Shown here in pieces: positions 1 through 9,230 of a DNA stretch of 64,000 bases (positions are counted from its first letter, which is position 1; every line of letters starts with the position of its first letter). The notes beneath the pieces were generated by a model that searched no databases, was not told the DNA's origin, and was given only the letters and a program-made list of their open reading frames with translations. The stretch is from Lautropia sp. (GTDB lineage Bacteria > Pseudomonadota > Gammaproteobacteria > Burkholderiales > Burkholderiaceae_E): contig JAUNKF010000009.1 in assembly GCA_030532895.1 (NCBI GenBank), forward strand, positions 1 to 64,000, given 5' to 3'. Both the position numbers and the translations under genes were made by a program.

Positions 1-667
1 CACCCGCCCCGCCCGGCTGGCCGGGCAGGGATGGCACGCCTGAATCATTCGGCTTTCCGACACCACCAGGCACATCGGATGGTGCAGGCGTCGGCTGGCC
101 AGTCGATGCATCTGAAGGTTCGGTCGGCGTCTGTCCGGCATGCCCCGGTTGCCGGCGATCATTCGCATCCTCAGCGGGCTTACCGACTTTAGCCAGGTTG
201 TCATGGAGACGGCCGGCCGATGCCGTGTCGCTGCTGCTGTACTGATTGCTCACCAATACCTGTGTCGCCAGGGCACCCAGCCACGGATGAACAGCTGAGG
301 TTGCCGACACCGTCGCTACGGTCTGGACGCCGCGGGCCACTTCAACACCCGACGCAGCTGTACCCACCGATGGCGATGACAACCCCTCTGTCGGGTCGGA
401 CACCGGCAGCATGGCCGTCTGAAGCACATGAGCTTCCTCGGCGTGGGCGGCCACCCCCTGTGGTTCAGGCGCTTCCCCCCCTCCATGTCCCGGCTGAGCC
501 GTCGGCAGAGACACGCCGTCCTGCCGTGCTTCATCCATCACCGGGAATCGAGCCTGCAGCAACTTCCCCGCCATCACTGTCCTGCCCGAACGCACGTCCG
601 CAGACCTCGGTCGAGCTGCCAAAGAATCATCAAACCGTGAAACCAAGTCTGTGCGAGGGGTTTTCAT
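1..667 (-). CDS. Partial low-complexity hypothetical protein, open at left edge
   Basis: A minus-strand frame stays open from an ATG at 665-667 to the left edge of the window, about 222 codons without a stop. The N-terminus begins MKTPRTDLVSRFDDSLAARP. After about residue 45 the protein becomes rich in Pro, Gly, Ser, Thr, Ala and Gln, and looks disordered. No signal peptide or membrane helix is visible. An in-frame ATG nine bases upstream is an alternative start; the ribosome site is weak. I do not recognise the family. A Pro-rich export-length regulator (FliK-like) is one possibility, but the diagnostic C-terminus lies outside the window. Several shorter frames overlap on both strands, so the coding call is moderate. 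Confidence 0.45.
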   Translation of the reverse strand, partial: MKTPRTDLVSRFDDSLAARPRSADVRSGRTVMAGKLLQARFPVMDEARQDGVSLPTAQPGHGGGEAPEPQGVAAHAEEAHVLQTAMLPVSDPTEGLSSPSVGTAASGVEVARGVQTVATVSATSAVHPWLGALATQVLVSNQYSSSDTASAGRLHDNLAKVGKPAEDANDRRQPGHAGQTPTEPSDASTGQPTPAPSDVPGGVGKPNDSGVPSLPGQPGGAG

Positions 668-958
668 ACACGCCATCCAGTAAAACCATGCTCTCCACCC
701 GACCGTGGGCAAAGAAAGCGCGACTTTGTCATCCACCGATACTGGCCAAAGGCTGGGCGTCACGCGCCCTGCCTTGCCCCAGTGGCTTGCCGCATGGGAC
801 AGACGATGGGTGAATGTGGCAAATTGCCATCAGCATGCCGGGCATACCCACTCGGAAGCGATTGCATGGGAACAAGCCAGCACCTGGGGCCATTCATCCT
901 GAATGGGGAGCAAACTGCTTACAATCGAATCATCAATCTGCACGCTGGAGAGCAACCG

Positions 959-1210
959 ATGGCACTCATCACCTGCCCCGAATGCCAACGTCAAGTGTCC
1001 GATCAGGCACCAACCTGCCCCGGCTGCGGCCGTCCGATTCAGAACGCCTCAAACAGCACGCAGGGCATCACGGGCGGCAACACGGCGGACTGGGTCAAGG
1101 CCACGGGCATCGTCGGCGCGGCCTGGGTGCTGCCCAAACTGGGCAAGCTGATCTTTGCCGTCATCGTGTGTGGGCTGTTTTTTTATTTTCTCTTTGGCGG
1201 CAAATCCTGA
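959..1210 (+). CDS. Small zinc-ribbon membrane protein
   Basis: 83-residue protein starting MALITCPEC. The frame is open further upstream, but this ATG has a GGAGAG ribosome site about seven bases before it. Residues 6-9 (CPEC) and 20-23 (CPGC) form two CxxC knuckles typical of the short zinc-ribbon domain that often precedes membrane anchors. A Gly/Thr/Asn-rich linker follows, then one or two hydrophobic stretches near the C-terminus (GIVGAAWVLP and LIFAVIVCGLFFYFLF) that should span the membrane. Such proteins are common in bacteria and their role is generally unknown. It stands alone, with no clear operon partner. Confidence 0.6.
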   Translation: MALITCPECQRQVSDQAPTCPGCGRPIQNASNSTQGITGGNTADWVKATGIVGAAWVLPKLGKLIFAVIVCGLFFYFLFGGKS

Positions 1211-1734
1211 TCACTTGCCGGTCGACCCATCCGCGCGGCGGGCACCACGGGATATCGTCGCGCACTGAATCCGCGCAAACGTCTGCGCAAGTCTGATGGC
1301 AACCGTCTTGAAGCAGGACGACATTCATCGCAGTTGAACGACCCCTGGTCAGCCAAGGCTAGGCATGAAGGTATCGGACAGCACATAGTGGCGGGTTTTG
1401 ACCCCTCTTCCTAGCCACACGCCATGATGTCCAGCCAGCCAAGCCTCACCACTCCCGCCACCCGTCAAAGCCCGTATCCGATGGCGATGGCGCTCAACTA
1501 CCCGACTCAATTGCCCATCTTGAAGCTGCGTCGTCGCCGTGAAAAATCCGGCGAGCTGGGCACTGAAGCCCCACGCTCATCCATCACCGAGGCTGACACG
1601 CTTCAGCGCGCCAGCTGAGTCTTGCCTGTTCAGCAGCGGCGGAGGGCAAGCTGGCGCCTATAATGACACGAGCATGTCCGTGGGCCATGCACTTGTCACT
1701 CATACCTGTTCATCCCCGAACAAGCCCTGTGCCG
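1211..1734. other. Gene-free spacer before the nuclease/ATPase pair
   Basis: No convincing gene. A 64-codon frame on the plus strand (1424-1618) lacks a ribosome site and resembles nothing I know. A perfect TATAAT lies at 1659-1664, about 70 bases before the nuclease start, so the right end probably holds that operon's promoter. Confidence 0.4.
1659..1664 (+). promoter_or_regulatory. Candidate -10 element for the YhaO/YhaN-like operon
   Basis: Exact TATAAT, 70 bases upstream of the nuclease ATG. No good -35 hexamer is present at 16-18 bases, so this is only a candidate. Confidence 0.3.
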
Positions 1735-3033
1735 ATGAAGTTCATCCACACCGCTGACCTGCACATCGACAGTCCCTTGCGTGGCCTGGCCGCTTATCCC
1801 GATGCGCCTGCCGAACGGCTGCGCAACGCCACCCGAGAAGCCTTTCAGGCGCTGGTGGAGCAGGCGATCGAGGAAGAGGTCGATTTCATGGTGATTGCCG
1901 GTGACATCTATGATGGCGACTGGCGGGACTTCAATACCGGGCTGTTTTTCGTGGGGCAAATGGGTCGGCTCAAACAAGCGGGGATTCCCGTCTTTTTGCT
2001 GCATGGCAACCACGATGCCGAAGCGGACATGACACGCAGCCTGTCGTTGCCGGACAACGTTCGGGTGTTTTCCAGCCGAAAAGCCGAGACCTTTCAGCTT
2101 CCTGCCCTGAAAGTGGCGCTGCATGGCCGCAGCTTCAAAGACGCAGCCACCACCGAGAACCTGGTGCCCGCTTATCCTGAACCGGTGCCAGGCTGGTTCA
2201 ACATCGGCGTATTGCACACGGCGCTGGAAGGGCGCAGCGAACATGCACGCTATGCGCCCTGCTCGGTGGCGGAACTTCAAGCCAAAGGCTACCAATACTG
2301 GGCGCTCGGCCATGTGCATGAACAGGCCATTCTGCCCACCCCGGAGAACCACCAGCCCGGCCAGCCCGTCATCGCCTTTTCCGGCAACATCCAGGGGCGC
2401 CATATCCGTGAAACCGGCGCACGCGGCGCCTTGATGATCCACGTTGATGACCATGAGATCACGACCATCGAACGGCTGGACACGGACGTGCTGCGCTGGC
2501 AACAGCTTGACATCACGCTCTGCGAAGCGGATGACATGAAGCGCGCACTTCAGAACGCCGGCACCGCACTCGATTCACTGCTGGCAGATGTGCCCGGCTC
2601 GAAGCCCTTGGCGGTTCGGGTCGTTTTTTCTGGCACCACACACGCGCACCAACCCTTGATGGCAGAGGCCAGCCAGCTGCGTCAGGAAGTGATCGCCTTG
2701 GCCGTGGCACGCGCCCCCGAGCGGATCTGGATCGAAAAGGTGAAGCTCGCCACCCAGGCGCCCCCGGTGGTCGACACCGATGCCGAGGCCCAACGCAACG
2801 ACGCGGCGATCGAGCTGGCACGGCTCGCTCAATCGGCGGTCGAGGATGAATCATTTGTTTGTGAACTGATCAATGAATGGCAGGCGCTCCTTGAAAAGCT
2901 GCCACCAGAAGTCCGGAACGCCTCAGTTGAGCTCACCGAGCTACGACGAAACCCTCGTCAGCACCTCCAGACACAACTGGCCGAAAGCCTGGCGCTGATG
3001 ATGAATCAGGTTGAAAAAGCGGAGAACGCCTGA
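1735..3033 (+). CDS. DNA repair metallophosphoesterase, YhaO/SbcD-like
   Basis: 432-residue calcineurin-like phosphoesterase. Metal-binding motifs appear in family order from the N-terminus: HTADLHIDSP (residues 4-13), AGDIYDGDW (about 60), LHGNHD (about 93), HTALEG, then ALGHVHE and FSGNIQGRH around residues 195-220. This matches the YhaO branch of Mre11/SbcD-type nucleases. The C-terminal third is the capping region. The ATG at 1735 was chosen because the protein begins MKFIHTADLHI, as homologues do; upstream codons in frame are not conserved-looking. It overlaps the following ATPase gene by one base (TGATG), so the two are translationally coupled and presumably form an Mre11-Rad50-like complex acting on DNA ends in the cytoplasm. 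Confidence 0.85.
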   Translation: MKFIHTADLHIDSPLRGLAAYPDAPAERLRNATREAFQALVEQAIEEEVDFMVIAGDIYDGDWRDFNTGLFFVGQMGRLKQAGIPVFLLHGNHDAEADMTRSLSLPDNVRVFSSRKAETFQLPALKVALHGRSFKDAATTENLVPAYPEPVPGWFNIGVLHTALEGRSEHARYAPCSVAELQAKGYQYWALGHVHEQAILPTPENHQPGQPVIAFSGNIQGRHIRETGARGALMIHVDDHEITTIERLDTDVLRWQQLDITLCEADDMKRALQNAGTALDSLLADVPGSKPLAVRVVFSGTTHAHQPLMAEASQLRQEVIALAVARAPERIWIEKVKLATQAPPVVDTDAEAQRNDAAIELARLAQSAVEDESFVCELINEWQALLEKLPPEVRNASVELTELRRNPRQHLQTQLAESLALMMNQVEKAENA

Positions 3034-6000
3034 TGCGCATCCGAGAACTTCGACTGATCCGATACGGCAAATTCACCGACCGGACACTGTCCCTGCCCGC
3101 TGCTGCACAAGACATCCACCTGATCGTCGGCCCCAATGAGGCCGGAAAATCCACCGTGCGCCAAGCCATCAGTGATTGGCTCTTTGGCATCCCGATGCGC
3201 ACGACGATGGGCTTTCTGCATCCGATGGCTGATCTGAGGATCGGCGGCATTCTTGAGGCCATGCGTCGTGGCCCTGAACCAGACACAAGCGCCATTTCCG
3301 GTGCTGGTGCTGGTGCTGGTGCTGGTAACGATATCACGCCACTGGGCACATCCGCCCGTCTGGATTTCATCCGGAAAAAAGGCCGAAAAGACACCCTTGT
3401 CGACGGGGGGCAGGACAACAAGGTGCTGCCCGCCAATACGTTGGCCGCGTGGCTTGGGCAGCTCGATGAGGATGCTTTCAATCGTCTATATGCGCTGGAT
3501 CACACCACGCTGGTCGAAGGCAGTGAAGGCATCCTGCAAGCCTCCGATGACATCGGACGCATGCTGTTTCAGTCTGCAGCCGGCATCGGGCACCTGGGCG
3601 AAGCCCAGAAACAGCTGGAAGACGAAGCTGACCAGTTGTGGGCGCCCAGAAAATCCGATAAGCGCCTTTTCTATCAGGCCCAGGAAAGTTTCGAGGCCGC
3701 CCGGCGCGAACTGAATCAAGCCCAACTGCGCACGAAGGACTGGAAGGCGCAACATGATGCACTGGTCAGTACCAATCAGGCGCTGGACGAAGCAAGACGC
3801 CGTCACGCCGAGCTTCAGCAACAAAAAAGCCGCCTGGAGCGTATCCGGCGTGTTCAACCCTTGTTGCTCGCCCTCGATGCGGCACTGTCGGAAGAAGCGC
3901 AGTTGAAAGCTGATGACCAGCCGCTTCCGTTGCCTGAAGATGCCGCACAGATTTACCAAGAAGCCAGCCAACAAAGCCTGATCGTTGAGGCCAACAGCCA
4001 GCATCTGTCCGCTGAGCTTACCGAGCTGAAACAACAGCTGAGCAGCATCGTCATCGATCAGGCGGTACTGGGTCTGGCAACCGAGATCATCGCGCTCAAC
4101 GAGGCACGGCTACGCTTGCATGATCACCCGGCCCAAATACAGAAATGCCGAAGCATTCTCGAAGAGAAATGGCTCAAAGCCAGCCAGCTGGCCAATGAAC
4201 TGGGCTGGTCAGCCGAGGATGAAAGCCAGCTCGCCCGACAACTGCCCCCGGCAAACCTGCGTGAGATGCTTCAGGCGCTGATCGATCAACATGCCGGCAT
4301 CCAGCAAGCCCGCGAGCACGCCACTCAACAGCTCGACAAGCTCAACGAGCAAATCCGCCAATGGCAAGCACAGGTTCAGGCGTTGAACGCTGATCAGCGG
4401 GACAACCGGCTGTCTGCCCTGCTGGAGCAAGCCAGAAAACTCGGCGACCTGGACAAGATCGAAGCCAACCATCAGGCCAACATCGCCCAATGCGATGGGC
4501 TCATTGATCAGGCGCTGGCACAGATGGGGCCCTGGCAGCAACCCATCGACACCTTGCAAGCCATGCTGGTGCCTGAGACGCAGCAGCTTCAACGCCTGCT
4601 CGATCAACAGCAGGAAGATGAGAGCAGGCTACGGGCCGCCGAAACATCCCTGGCCACCCAAACCCAGCGCATTCAACAGCAGGAACTGGCGCTGCAACAG
4701 CTCGTTCGCCACCATCAGCCTGTCTCAAAGGAACAGCTGCTTCAGGCGCGTGCAAGGCGCGATGATCACTGGCAACAGATCAAGGCCAACCCGGATAGCC
4801 TGCTCACCGAAGCACAGGGTTTTGAATCTCAGATTCAGACAGCCGACGAATTGGCCGATGCCCGGCTCGAACGTGCACAGCATGAAGCAGACCGGCAGGC
4901 CAAAGCCTATCAGCTCGAACAGCTCCAGCTCTCAGCTGCCACCACCCAGACCGAGATCGAGGCGATTCGCCAACAAATCAATCAGCGTGACTTGATGTGG
5001 CAAGCCCAGGCAAGCGCCTGCGGCCTGCCCCAGTTACCGCTCGCACTCGCCCCTGTCTGGCTGCAGCAGCGCCAACAGGCACTGGCCGCTCACCAGCAAA
5101 AAGCACAGACCCTGCTGGCTCACCAACAGCATCAGGCACAGGTTGAAAAACTCCGGCAAATGCTGATCGAGCGTCTTGGTGGCGAGGTCTCCGATTCATC
5201 CACGCTCACGATCGAAGACGCGCTTCAGATGGCCAGCGCGCGGATTGCCGAAACGAACCGGATTCAGGGAAAGATCGACACGCTGAACCAGCAGCTCGAT
5301 GAAGCCAGCCAGCAACTACCTGCCGCCCAAAGCGCGCAGCACAGCGCCGAACAACAATGGCAGCGTTGGCAAAGCAGTTGGCTCGGACTGCTTCAAGACA
5401 CGGGCCATTCACCCGACACACCCGTTGAACGGCTGAAGACACAGCTTGGCCTGATGCAGGCGCTACAGACACTACTGGATGAGATGAGCACGCTTCGCCG
5501 TGATCAGCTCGACGCCCTGCAAGCCGATCTGAAGCGCTGGGAAAGCGATGCGCAGCTGCTGGCAACTCAACTGATGAGCGATCAGGCACCCGCCTGCGCT
5601 CAGGCCGTGGCACTGGCCCTGCACCAGCGGCTGGAAACAGCACGGCAGCAACAAGCAGAAGCCGAACGTCTCGACAAGGCGCATGCCCAAAAAAAACAGG
5701 CGCTGGATGAGGCAGAACGACAGCAGCGAGAGATCGCTGCCCGACTGCACCCCTTGATGCTGAAGGCCGGCGTCACCGACATGCCCGCACTCGCGCAAGC
5801 CATCGAGCACGCCAACCAGCGACGCCAGATCAAACAGAGTATCGCGCAGCACCAACAGCAATTGGTGCAGGCGGCCGACGGCCTTCCCATCGAGCAGCTG
5901 CGTGAAGAAGCCGCGAGCATGGATCCTGATCAGCTGCATGCCCAACTCCAAAGCCTGGATCTGGATGCGCAGCACCTGATCGAGACGATTCAACAGCTCA

Positions 6001-6593
6001 GCACCCAGCAAGGCCAGCAGAAAAGCGTCTTTGATGCCTTGAACGGCGATGATCGCGCAGCTCAGGCTGCCAGCCGCCAGCAGGAAGCCGTTGCCCGGAT
6101 GACGGAAGCGGCCGAACGCTATCTGCGTCTGAAAACCGCCTCACGCCTCTTGGCCTGGTCTATCGAAAAATTCCGCGAAACACACCAGGGGCCGATGCTT
6201 GCCACCGCCTCGACGCTCTTTGGCCAATTGACGCTGGGCCGCTTCAGCCGGCTGCTCGTCGATACCGACGACCATGACAAGCCCCGCCTGCTCGGCATCC
6301 GCCAGGATGGCACACCCGTGGATGTGCCCGGCCTCAGCGAAGGCACGCGCGATCAGCTTTATCTGGCATTAAGGCTGGCCGCACTCACGCACCAGAACGA
6401 TCAGGGCAGGCGTGTGCCGCTGATTGCGGATGACCTGTTCATCAACTTTGATGATGCGCGCACGGCAGCCGGCCTGCGCATGCTGGGCGAACTGTCGGCC
6501 AGCCGGCAAATCATCTTCCTCACCCACCATGCGCACCTGCTGCCGCTGGCCCGGCAGGTGCTGGGCGAACAGCTCAATGTGATCGAGCTTTAG
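3033..6593 (+). CDS. YhaN/SbcC-like coiled-coil AAA ATPase
   Basis: 1186-residue SMC/Rad50-like protein. The N-terminus has a Walker A motif GPNEAGKST at about residues 33-41. Residues about 200-1020 are a long Gln/Ala/Leu-rich coiled coil. The C-terminus has an ABC signature-like segment (LSEGTRDQLYLALRLAAL, about 1107-1124) and a Walker B segment (LIADDLFINFDD). The N-terminal segment 'IRYGKFTDRTL' is typical of the YhaN family. It is the ATPase partner of the preceding nuclease, with which it overlaps by one base. A GA dipeptide run (about residues 90-98) is encoded by a perfect hexamer repeat. After the stop the DNA turns AT-rich for about 200 bases. Confidence 0.85.
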   Translation: MRIRELRLIRYGKFTDRTLSLPAAAQDIHLIVGPNEAGKSTVRQAISDWLFGIPMRTTMGFLHPMADLRIGGILEAMRRGPEPDTSAISGAGAGAGAGNDITPLGTSARLDFIRKKGRKDTLVDGGQDNKVLPANTLAAWLGQLDEDAFNRLYALDHTTLVEGSEGILQASDDIGRMLFQSAAGIGHLGEAQKQLEDEADQLWAPRKSDKRLFYQAQESFEAARRELNQAQLRTKDWKAQHDALVSTNQALDEARRRHAELQQQKSRLERIRRVQPLLLALDAALSEEAQLKADDQPLPLPEDAAQIYQEASQQSLIVEANSQHLSAELTELKQQLSSIVIDQAVLGLATEIIALNEARLRLHDHPAQIQKCRSILEEKWLKASQLANELGWSAEDESQLARQLPPANLREMLQALIDQHAGIQQAREHATQQLDKLNEQIRQWQAQVQALNADQRDNRLSALLEQARKLGDLDKIEANHQANIAQCDGLIDQALAQMGPWQQPIDTLQAMLVPETQQLQRLLDQQQEDESRLRAAETSLATQTQRIQQQELALQQLVRHHQPVSKEQLLQARARRDDHWQQIKANPDSLLTEAQGFESQIQTADELADARLERAQHEADRQAKAYQLEQLQLSAATTQTEIEAIRQQINQRDLMWQAQASACGLPQLPLALAPVWLQQRQQALAAHQQKAQTLLAHQQHQAQVEKLRQMLIERLGGEVSDSSTLTIEDALQMASARIAETNRIQGKIDTLNQQLDEASQQLPAAQSAQHSAEQQWQRWQSSWLGLLQDTGHSPDTPVERLKTQLGLMQALQTLLDEMSTLRRDQLDALQADLKRWESDAQLLATQLMSDQAPACAQAVALALHQRLETARQQQAEAERLDKAHAQKKQALDEAERQQREIAARLHPLMLKAGVTDMPALAQAIEHANQRRQIKQSIAQHQQQLVQAADGLPIEQLREEAASMDPDQLHAQLQSLDLDAQHLIETIQQLSTQQGQQKSVFDALNGDDRAAQAASRQQEAVARMTEAAERYLRLKTASRLLAWSIEKFRETHQGPMLATASTLFGQLTLGRFSRLLVDTDDHDKPRLLGIRQDGTPVDVPGLSEGTRDQLYLALRLAALTHQNDQGRRVPLIADDLFINFDDARTAAGLRMLGELSASRQIIFLTHHAHLLPLARQVLGEQLNVIEL
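3301..3324 (+). repeat. GTGCTG hexanucleotide repeat, four perfect copies
   Basis: Four tandem copies of GTGCTG inside the YhaN-like gene, encoding alternating Gly-Ala. A change of copy number would keep the reading frame and alter only the loop length. Confidence 0.85.
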
Positions 6594-6889
6594 AGCGTGT
6601 TATGAACATGCATCATCATCTGCTGATATCTTGATTAACGACTACTAATAAATACCAAAACACACTATCGTTATATAAAACCCTATACAACGAATCATGT
6701 AAAAATAGTCAATTTCCTTTCAAAAATCAGGGAAATCGATCATCGCGCATACCCTGACAAAAACCCTTTTCTTGCTAATCTCCTTGCCAGCGATTGCCTG
6801 ATTGATCCCTCGGTTGCTCCCCGGCACCTGTCATGCACCGATTCGACTTGGCAAAAGCCATCCCCCCACAAGGACACAAGGAGACTGCA

Positions 6890-8239
6890 TTGGCCACTTC
6901 ACCCCTTCCCCCTTCCGATGGCCCGGCCAACCTGGATTCGGTCAAACCCGGTCAACACGGGCGTCGTCGCGTGCTGCGCTATGCTGCCGCGGGCGGTGCC
7001 GCCTCATTGCTGTCAGGCCGGGTAGCCCACGCCACCCAACCGAAGCCCGAGGCCGGCTCGGCAGCTGCCAAACCGTTGCCATCCGATGCCATCGAGCGCA
7101 GCACGAAAGCAGGCACACGCATCGAGCTGCCTTTCGAGAACGGTGCGCGCGAGCTGATGACCTTTCCGCAAAAGCGCCCGCTGATCCTGCTCACGCAGCG
7201 CCCGCCCCAGCTGGAGACACCGTTCTATGTCTACAACGAGGGCATCATCACACCGAACGATGCCTTTTTCGTGCGCTATCACTGGAGCAACATCCCCACC
7301 GACATCGATCCGCGCAGCTACCGGCTCAACATCGGTGGCCATGTCGACAAACCGCTGCGGCTCTCACTGGATGAACTGAAGCAGATGGCCGAACCGGTCG
7401 AAATCGTGGCCGTGCACCAGTGTTCCGGCAACAGTCGCGGGCATTTCACCCCACGTGTCGGCGGCGGACAGGTCTCTCACGGGCTGATGGGCAATGGCCG
7501 CTGGCAAGGCATTCCGCTCAAGACCGTGCTGGAAAAAGCCGGTATCCGGGCTGGTGCCGTTCAGGTCAGCTTCAATGGCCTGGATGCCCCCCCGGTGGGG
7601 CCAGGCCCGGATTTCATCAAGGCACTGGACGTCGATCAGGCGATGGATGGGGAAGTGATGCTCGCTTGGGGGCTGAACGATGCCGATCTGCCCTGGCTCA
7701 ACGGTTATCCGTTGCGACTCGTCGTGCCCGGCCACTATGGCACCTACTGGATCAAACATCTGTCCGACATCCAGGTGCTGGACAAGACCTTTGACGGCTT
7801 CTGGATGGCCAAAGCCTATCGGCTGCCCGACAACGACTGCGGCTGTGTCGACCCCGGCACCAAACCGGAGAAGACCGTCCCCATCGCCCGTTTCTCGGTT
7901 CGCTCCTTCCTCACGAGCCATGTGGATGCCGCACACATTCCCGCCTCCCGGACGACGGTGCTGCGAGGCATCGCCTTCGATGGTGGCTCGGGCATCCGGT
8001 CGGTGATGATCTCGACGGATGAAGGCAAAAGCTGGCAGGAAGCCAAGCTCGGCAAGGATCTGGGCCGCTACTCCTTCCGCGAATGGACACTGCCCTTCAA
8101 ACCGGGCAAACCGGGTGAGTACCGTGTGATGGTGCGTGCCACCAACCGGGACGGCGATACGCAGCCTGAAGGCTTCCGCTGGAATCCGGCCGGCTATCGC
8201 TACAACCCGATCGAAACCACCCGTCTGGTCGCTGTCTGA
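6890..8239 (+). CDS. sorA: Periplasmic molybdopterin sulfite dehydrogenase, SorA/SoxC-like
   Basis: 449-residue enzyme of the sulfite oxidase family, which oxidises sulfite to sulfate and passes electrons to cytochrome c. A twin-arginine signal (GRRRVLRYAAAGGAA) sits near residues 23-37, so export is folded via Tat. The molybdenum-ligand cysteine is in VAVHQCSGNSRG (about residue 180). The C-terminal 110 residues form the immunoglobulin-like dimerisation domain (FDGGSGIRSVMISTDEGKSW). I chose the TTG at 6890 because an AAGGAG-like site lies six bases before it; an in-frame ATG at 6833 has no ribosome site. It is followed by a cytochrome c gene, the usual SorAB layout. Substrate assignment is from family and neighbour; YedY-like reductases are less likely given the partner cytochrome. 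Confidence 0.8.
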   Translation: MATSPLPPSDGPANLDSVKPGQHGRRRVLRYAAAGGAASLLSGRVAHATQPKPEAGSAAAKPLPSDAIERSTKAGTRIELPFENGARELMTFPQKRPLILLTQRPPQLETPFYVYNEGIITPNDAFFVRYHWSNIPTDIDPRSYRLNIGGHVDKPLRLSLDELKQMAEPVEIVAVHQCSGNSRGHFTPRVGGGQVSHGLMGNGRWQGIPLKTVLEKAGIRAGAVQVSFNGLDAPPVGPGPDFIKALDVDQAMDGEVMLAWGLNDADLPWLNGYPLRLVVPGHYGTYWIKHLSDIQVLDKTFDGFWMAKAYRLPDNDCGCVDPGTKPEKTVPIARFSVRSFLTSHVDAAHIPASRTTVLRGIAFDGGSGIRSVMISTDEGKSWQEAKLGKDLGRYSFREWTLPFKPGKPGEYRVMVRATNRDGDTQPEGFRWNPAGYRYNPIETTRLVAV

Positions 8240-8331
8240 ACATCTGCCGGTCTGACCCTGCGCCGTGCACCTTGAACCCCATCGGCCGGTGCCCTGGTCT
8301 CACCCCAACGCCCTGCTCCAGGATTTTTGTC

Positions 8332-9024
8332 ATGCACCCTGTTTCTTCAACCCGACACACAGCCCTCAGCACCGTGATTCGCCCCCTCACGGCCATCACG
8401 CTCGCCCTTGGCTGTCTGGCAGCCAACCCCGTTCACGCGCTGCAGGTCGAGCTACCTGCCGAAACCGCAAGCTATGAAGGCAGCGATCTGCCCGGTTTTG
8501 CCCTGGCTCAGCGCCACTGTCTGACCTGTCATTCGGCACAATATGTGTCGACTCAGCCCGGCACGATGAAGCGCGCCTTCTGGGATGCCACCGTCAAGAA
8601 AATGCGTGAAACCTATCATGCAGACATCCCCGAAGCCGACCTGCCACTGATCGCCGAGTATCTGAGCCATACCTATGGTGCAGATCGGGGCAAGCCCGCT
8701 GCCAGCCAACTGGCAGCCAAAACGGCACCGACCAGCACCGCCGTCGCCAGCCAACCCGCCGGCAAGATCGACATCGACAAGCTGATGACCGAAAACGCCT
8801 GCACCGCCTGTCACCGTGTCGACAAGAAAGTGGTCGGCCCCGCCTTCCAGGAGGTGGCCAAGCGCTACGCCGGACAGAAAGACGCAGCCACGCAGCTGAT
8901 CGCCCATATCCGGGATGGCGGCTCGGGCCGCTGGGGGCCGGTGCCGATGCCGCCCCAGCCCGGCCTGAAACCCGATGAGCTGCAAGCGCTGGCCAACTGG
9001 GTGCTGTCGCAGACAAAGCCCTGA
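8332..9024 (+). CDS. sorB: Dihaem cytochrome c, electron acceptor of sulfite dehydrogenase
   Basis: 230-residue exported protein with a Sec signal (residues about 10-35, ending AANPVHA). It has two haem-attachment motifs: CLTCH (about residue 62) and CTACH (about 162). The first half resembles SorB, with YVSTQPG and the helix FWDATVKKMRETYHADIP. The second half has class I c551/c552 features, including VGPAFQEVAKRYAG and a PMPPQP methionine-ligand region before the last helix. The usual SorB has one haem, so this looks like a fusion of SorB with a second cytochrome. It lies 92 bases after the dehydrogenase on the same strand and probably accepts its electrons in the periplasm. Confidence 0.78.
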   Translation: MHPVSSTRHTALSTVIRPLTAITLALGCLAANPVHALQVELPAETASYEGSDLPGFALAQRHCLTCHSAQYVSTQPGTMKRAFWDATVKKMRETYHADIPEADLPLIAEYLSHTYGADRGKPAASQLAAKTAPTSTAVASQPAGKIDIDKLMTENACTACHRVDKKVVGPAFQEVAKRYAGQKDAATQLIAHIRDGGSGRWGPVPMPPQPGLKPDELQALANWVLSQTKP

Positions 9025-9072
9025 CGCAAAAGCCAACGGCCGGATGCTCTGCCCGATCTGAGCGCCCCAAAG

Positions 9073-9093
9073 TGCCGGGCCATGTGCCCGGCA
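9073..9093. terminator. Hairpin between convergent genes
   Basis: Perfect 8-bp stem TGCCGGGC/GCCCGGCA with a five-base loop, between the cytochrome gene (plus) and the methyltransferase gene (minus). There is no T-tract, so it may serve both directions weakly. A second, shorter GC hairpin lies near 9149-9166. Confidence 0.4.
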
Positions 9094-9230
9094 GTCAGCG
9101 CAGCCAGCATCACCTCATGGCACGGGCAACACGCGCCACATGCTCAGCCCCGCCCTTAAGAGCGGGTTGGCAACGCGGTACTGCGCGCCCAGAGGGGTTT
9201 TCGCGGGGACGAATCAGTGCATGACAGGCG

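Noticed and set aside
220-813. Plus-strand 197-codon frame at the left edge
   Set aside because: Opposite to the longer open minus frame; composition (Pro/Arg/Ser-rich) looks like a shadow of a GC-rich coding strand.
1424-1618. 64-codon plus frame before the nuclease gene
   Set aside because: No ribosome site, no similarity, composition not coding-like.
6594-6889. AT-rich stretch as a mobile-element junction
   Set aside because: No terminal repeats, integrase or target duplication are seen; it is probably just a promoter region for the sulfite dehydrogenase genes.
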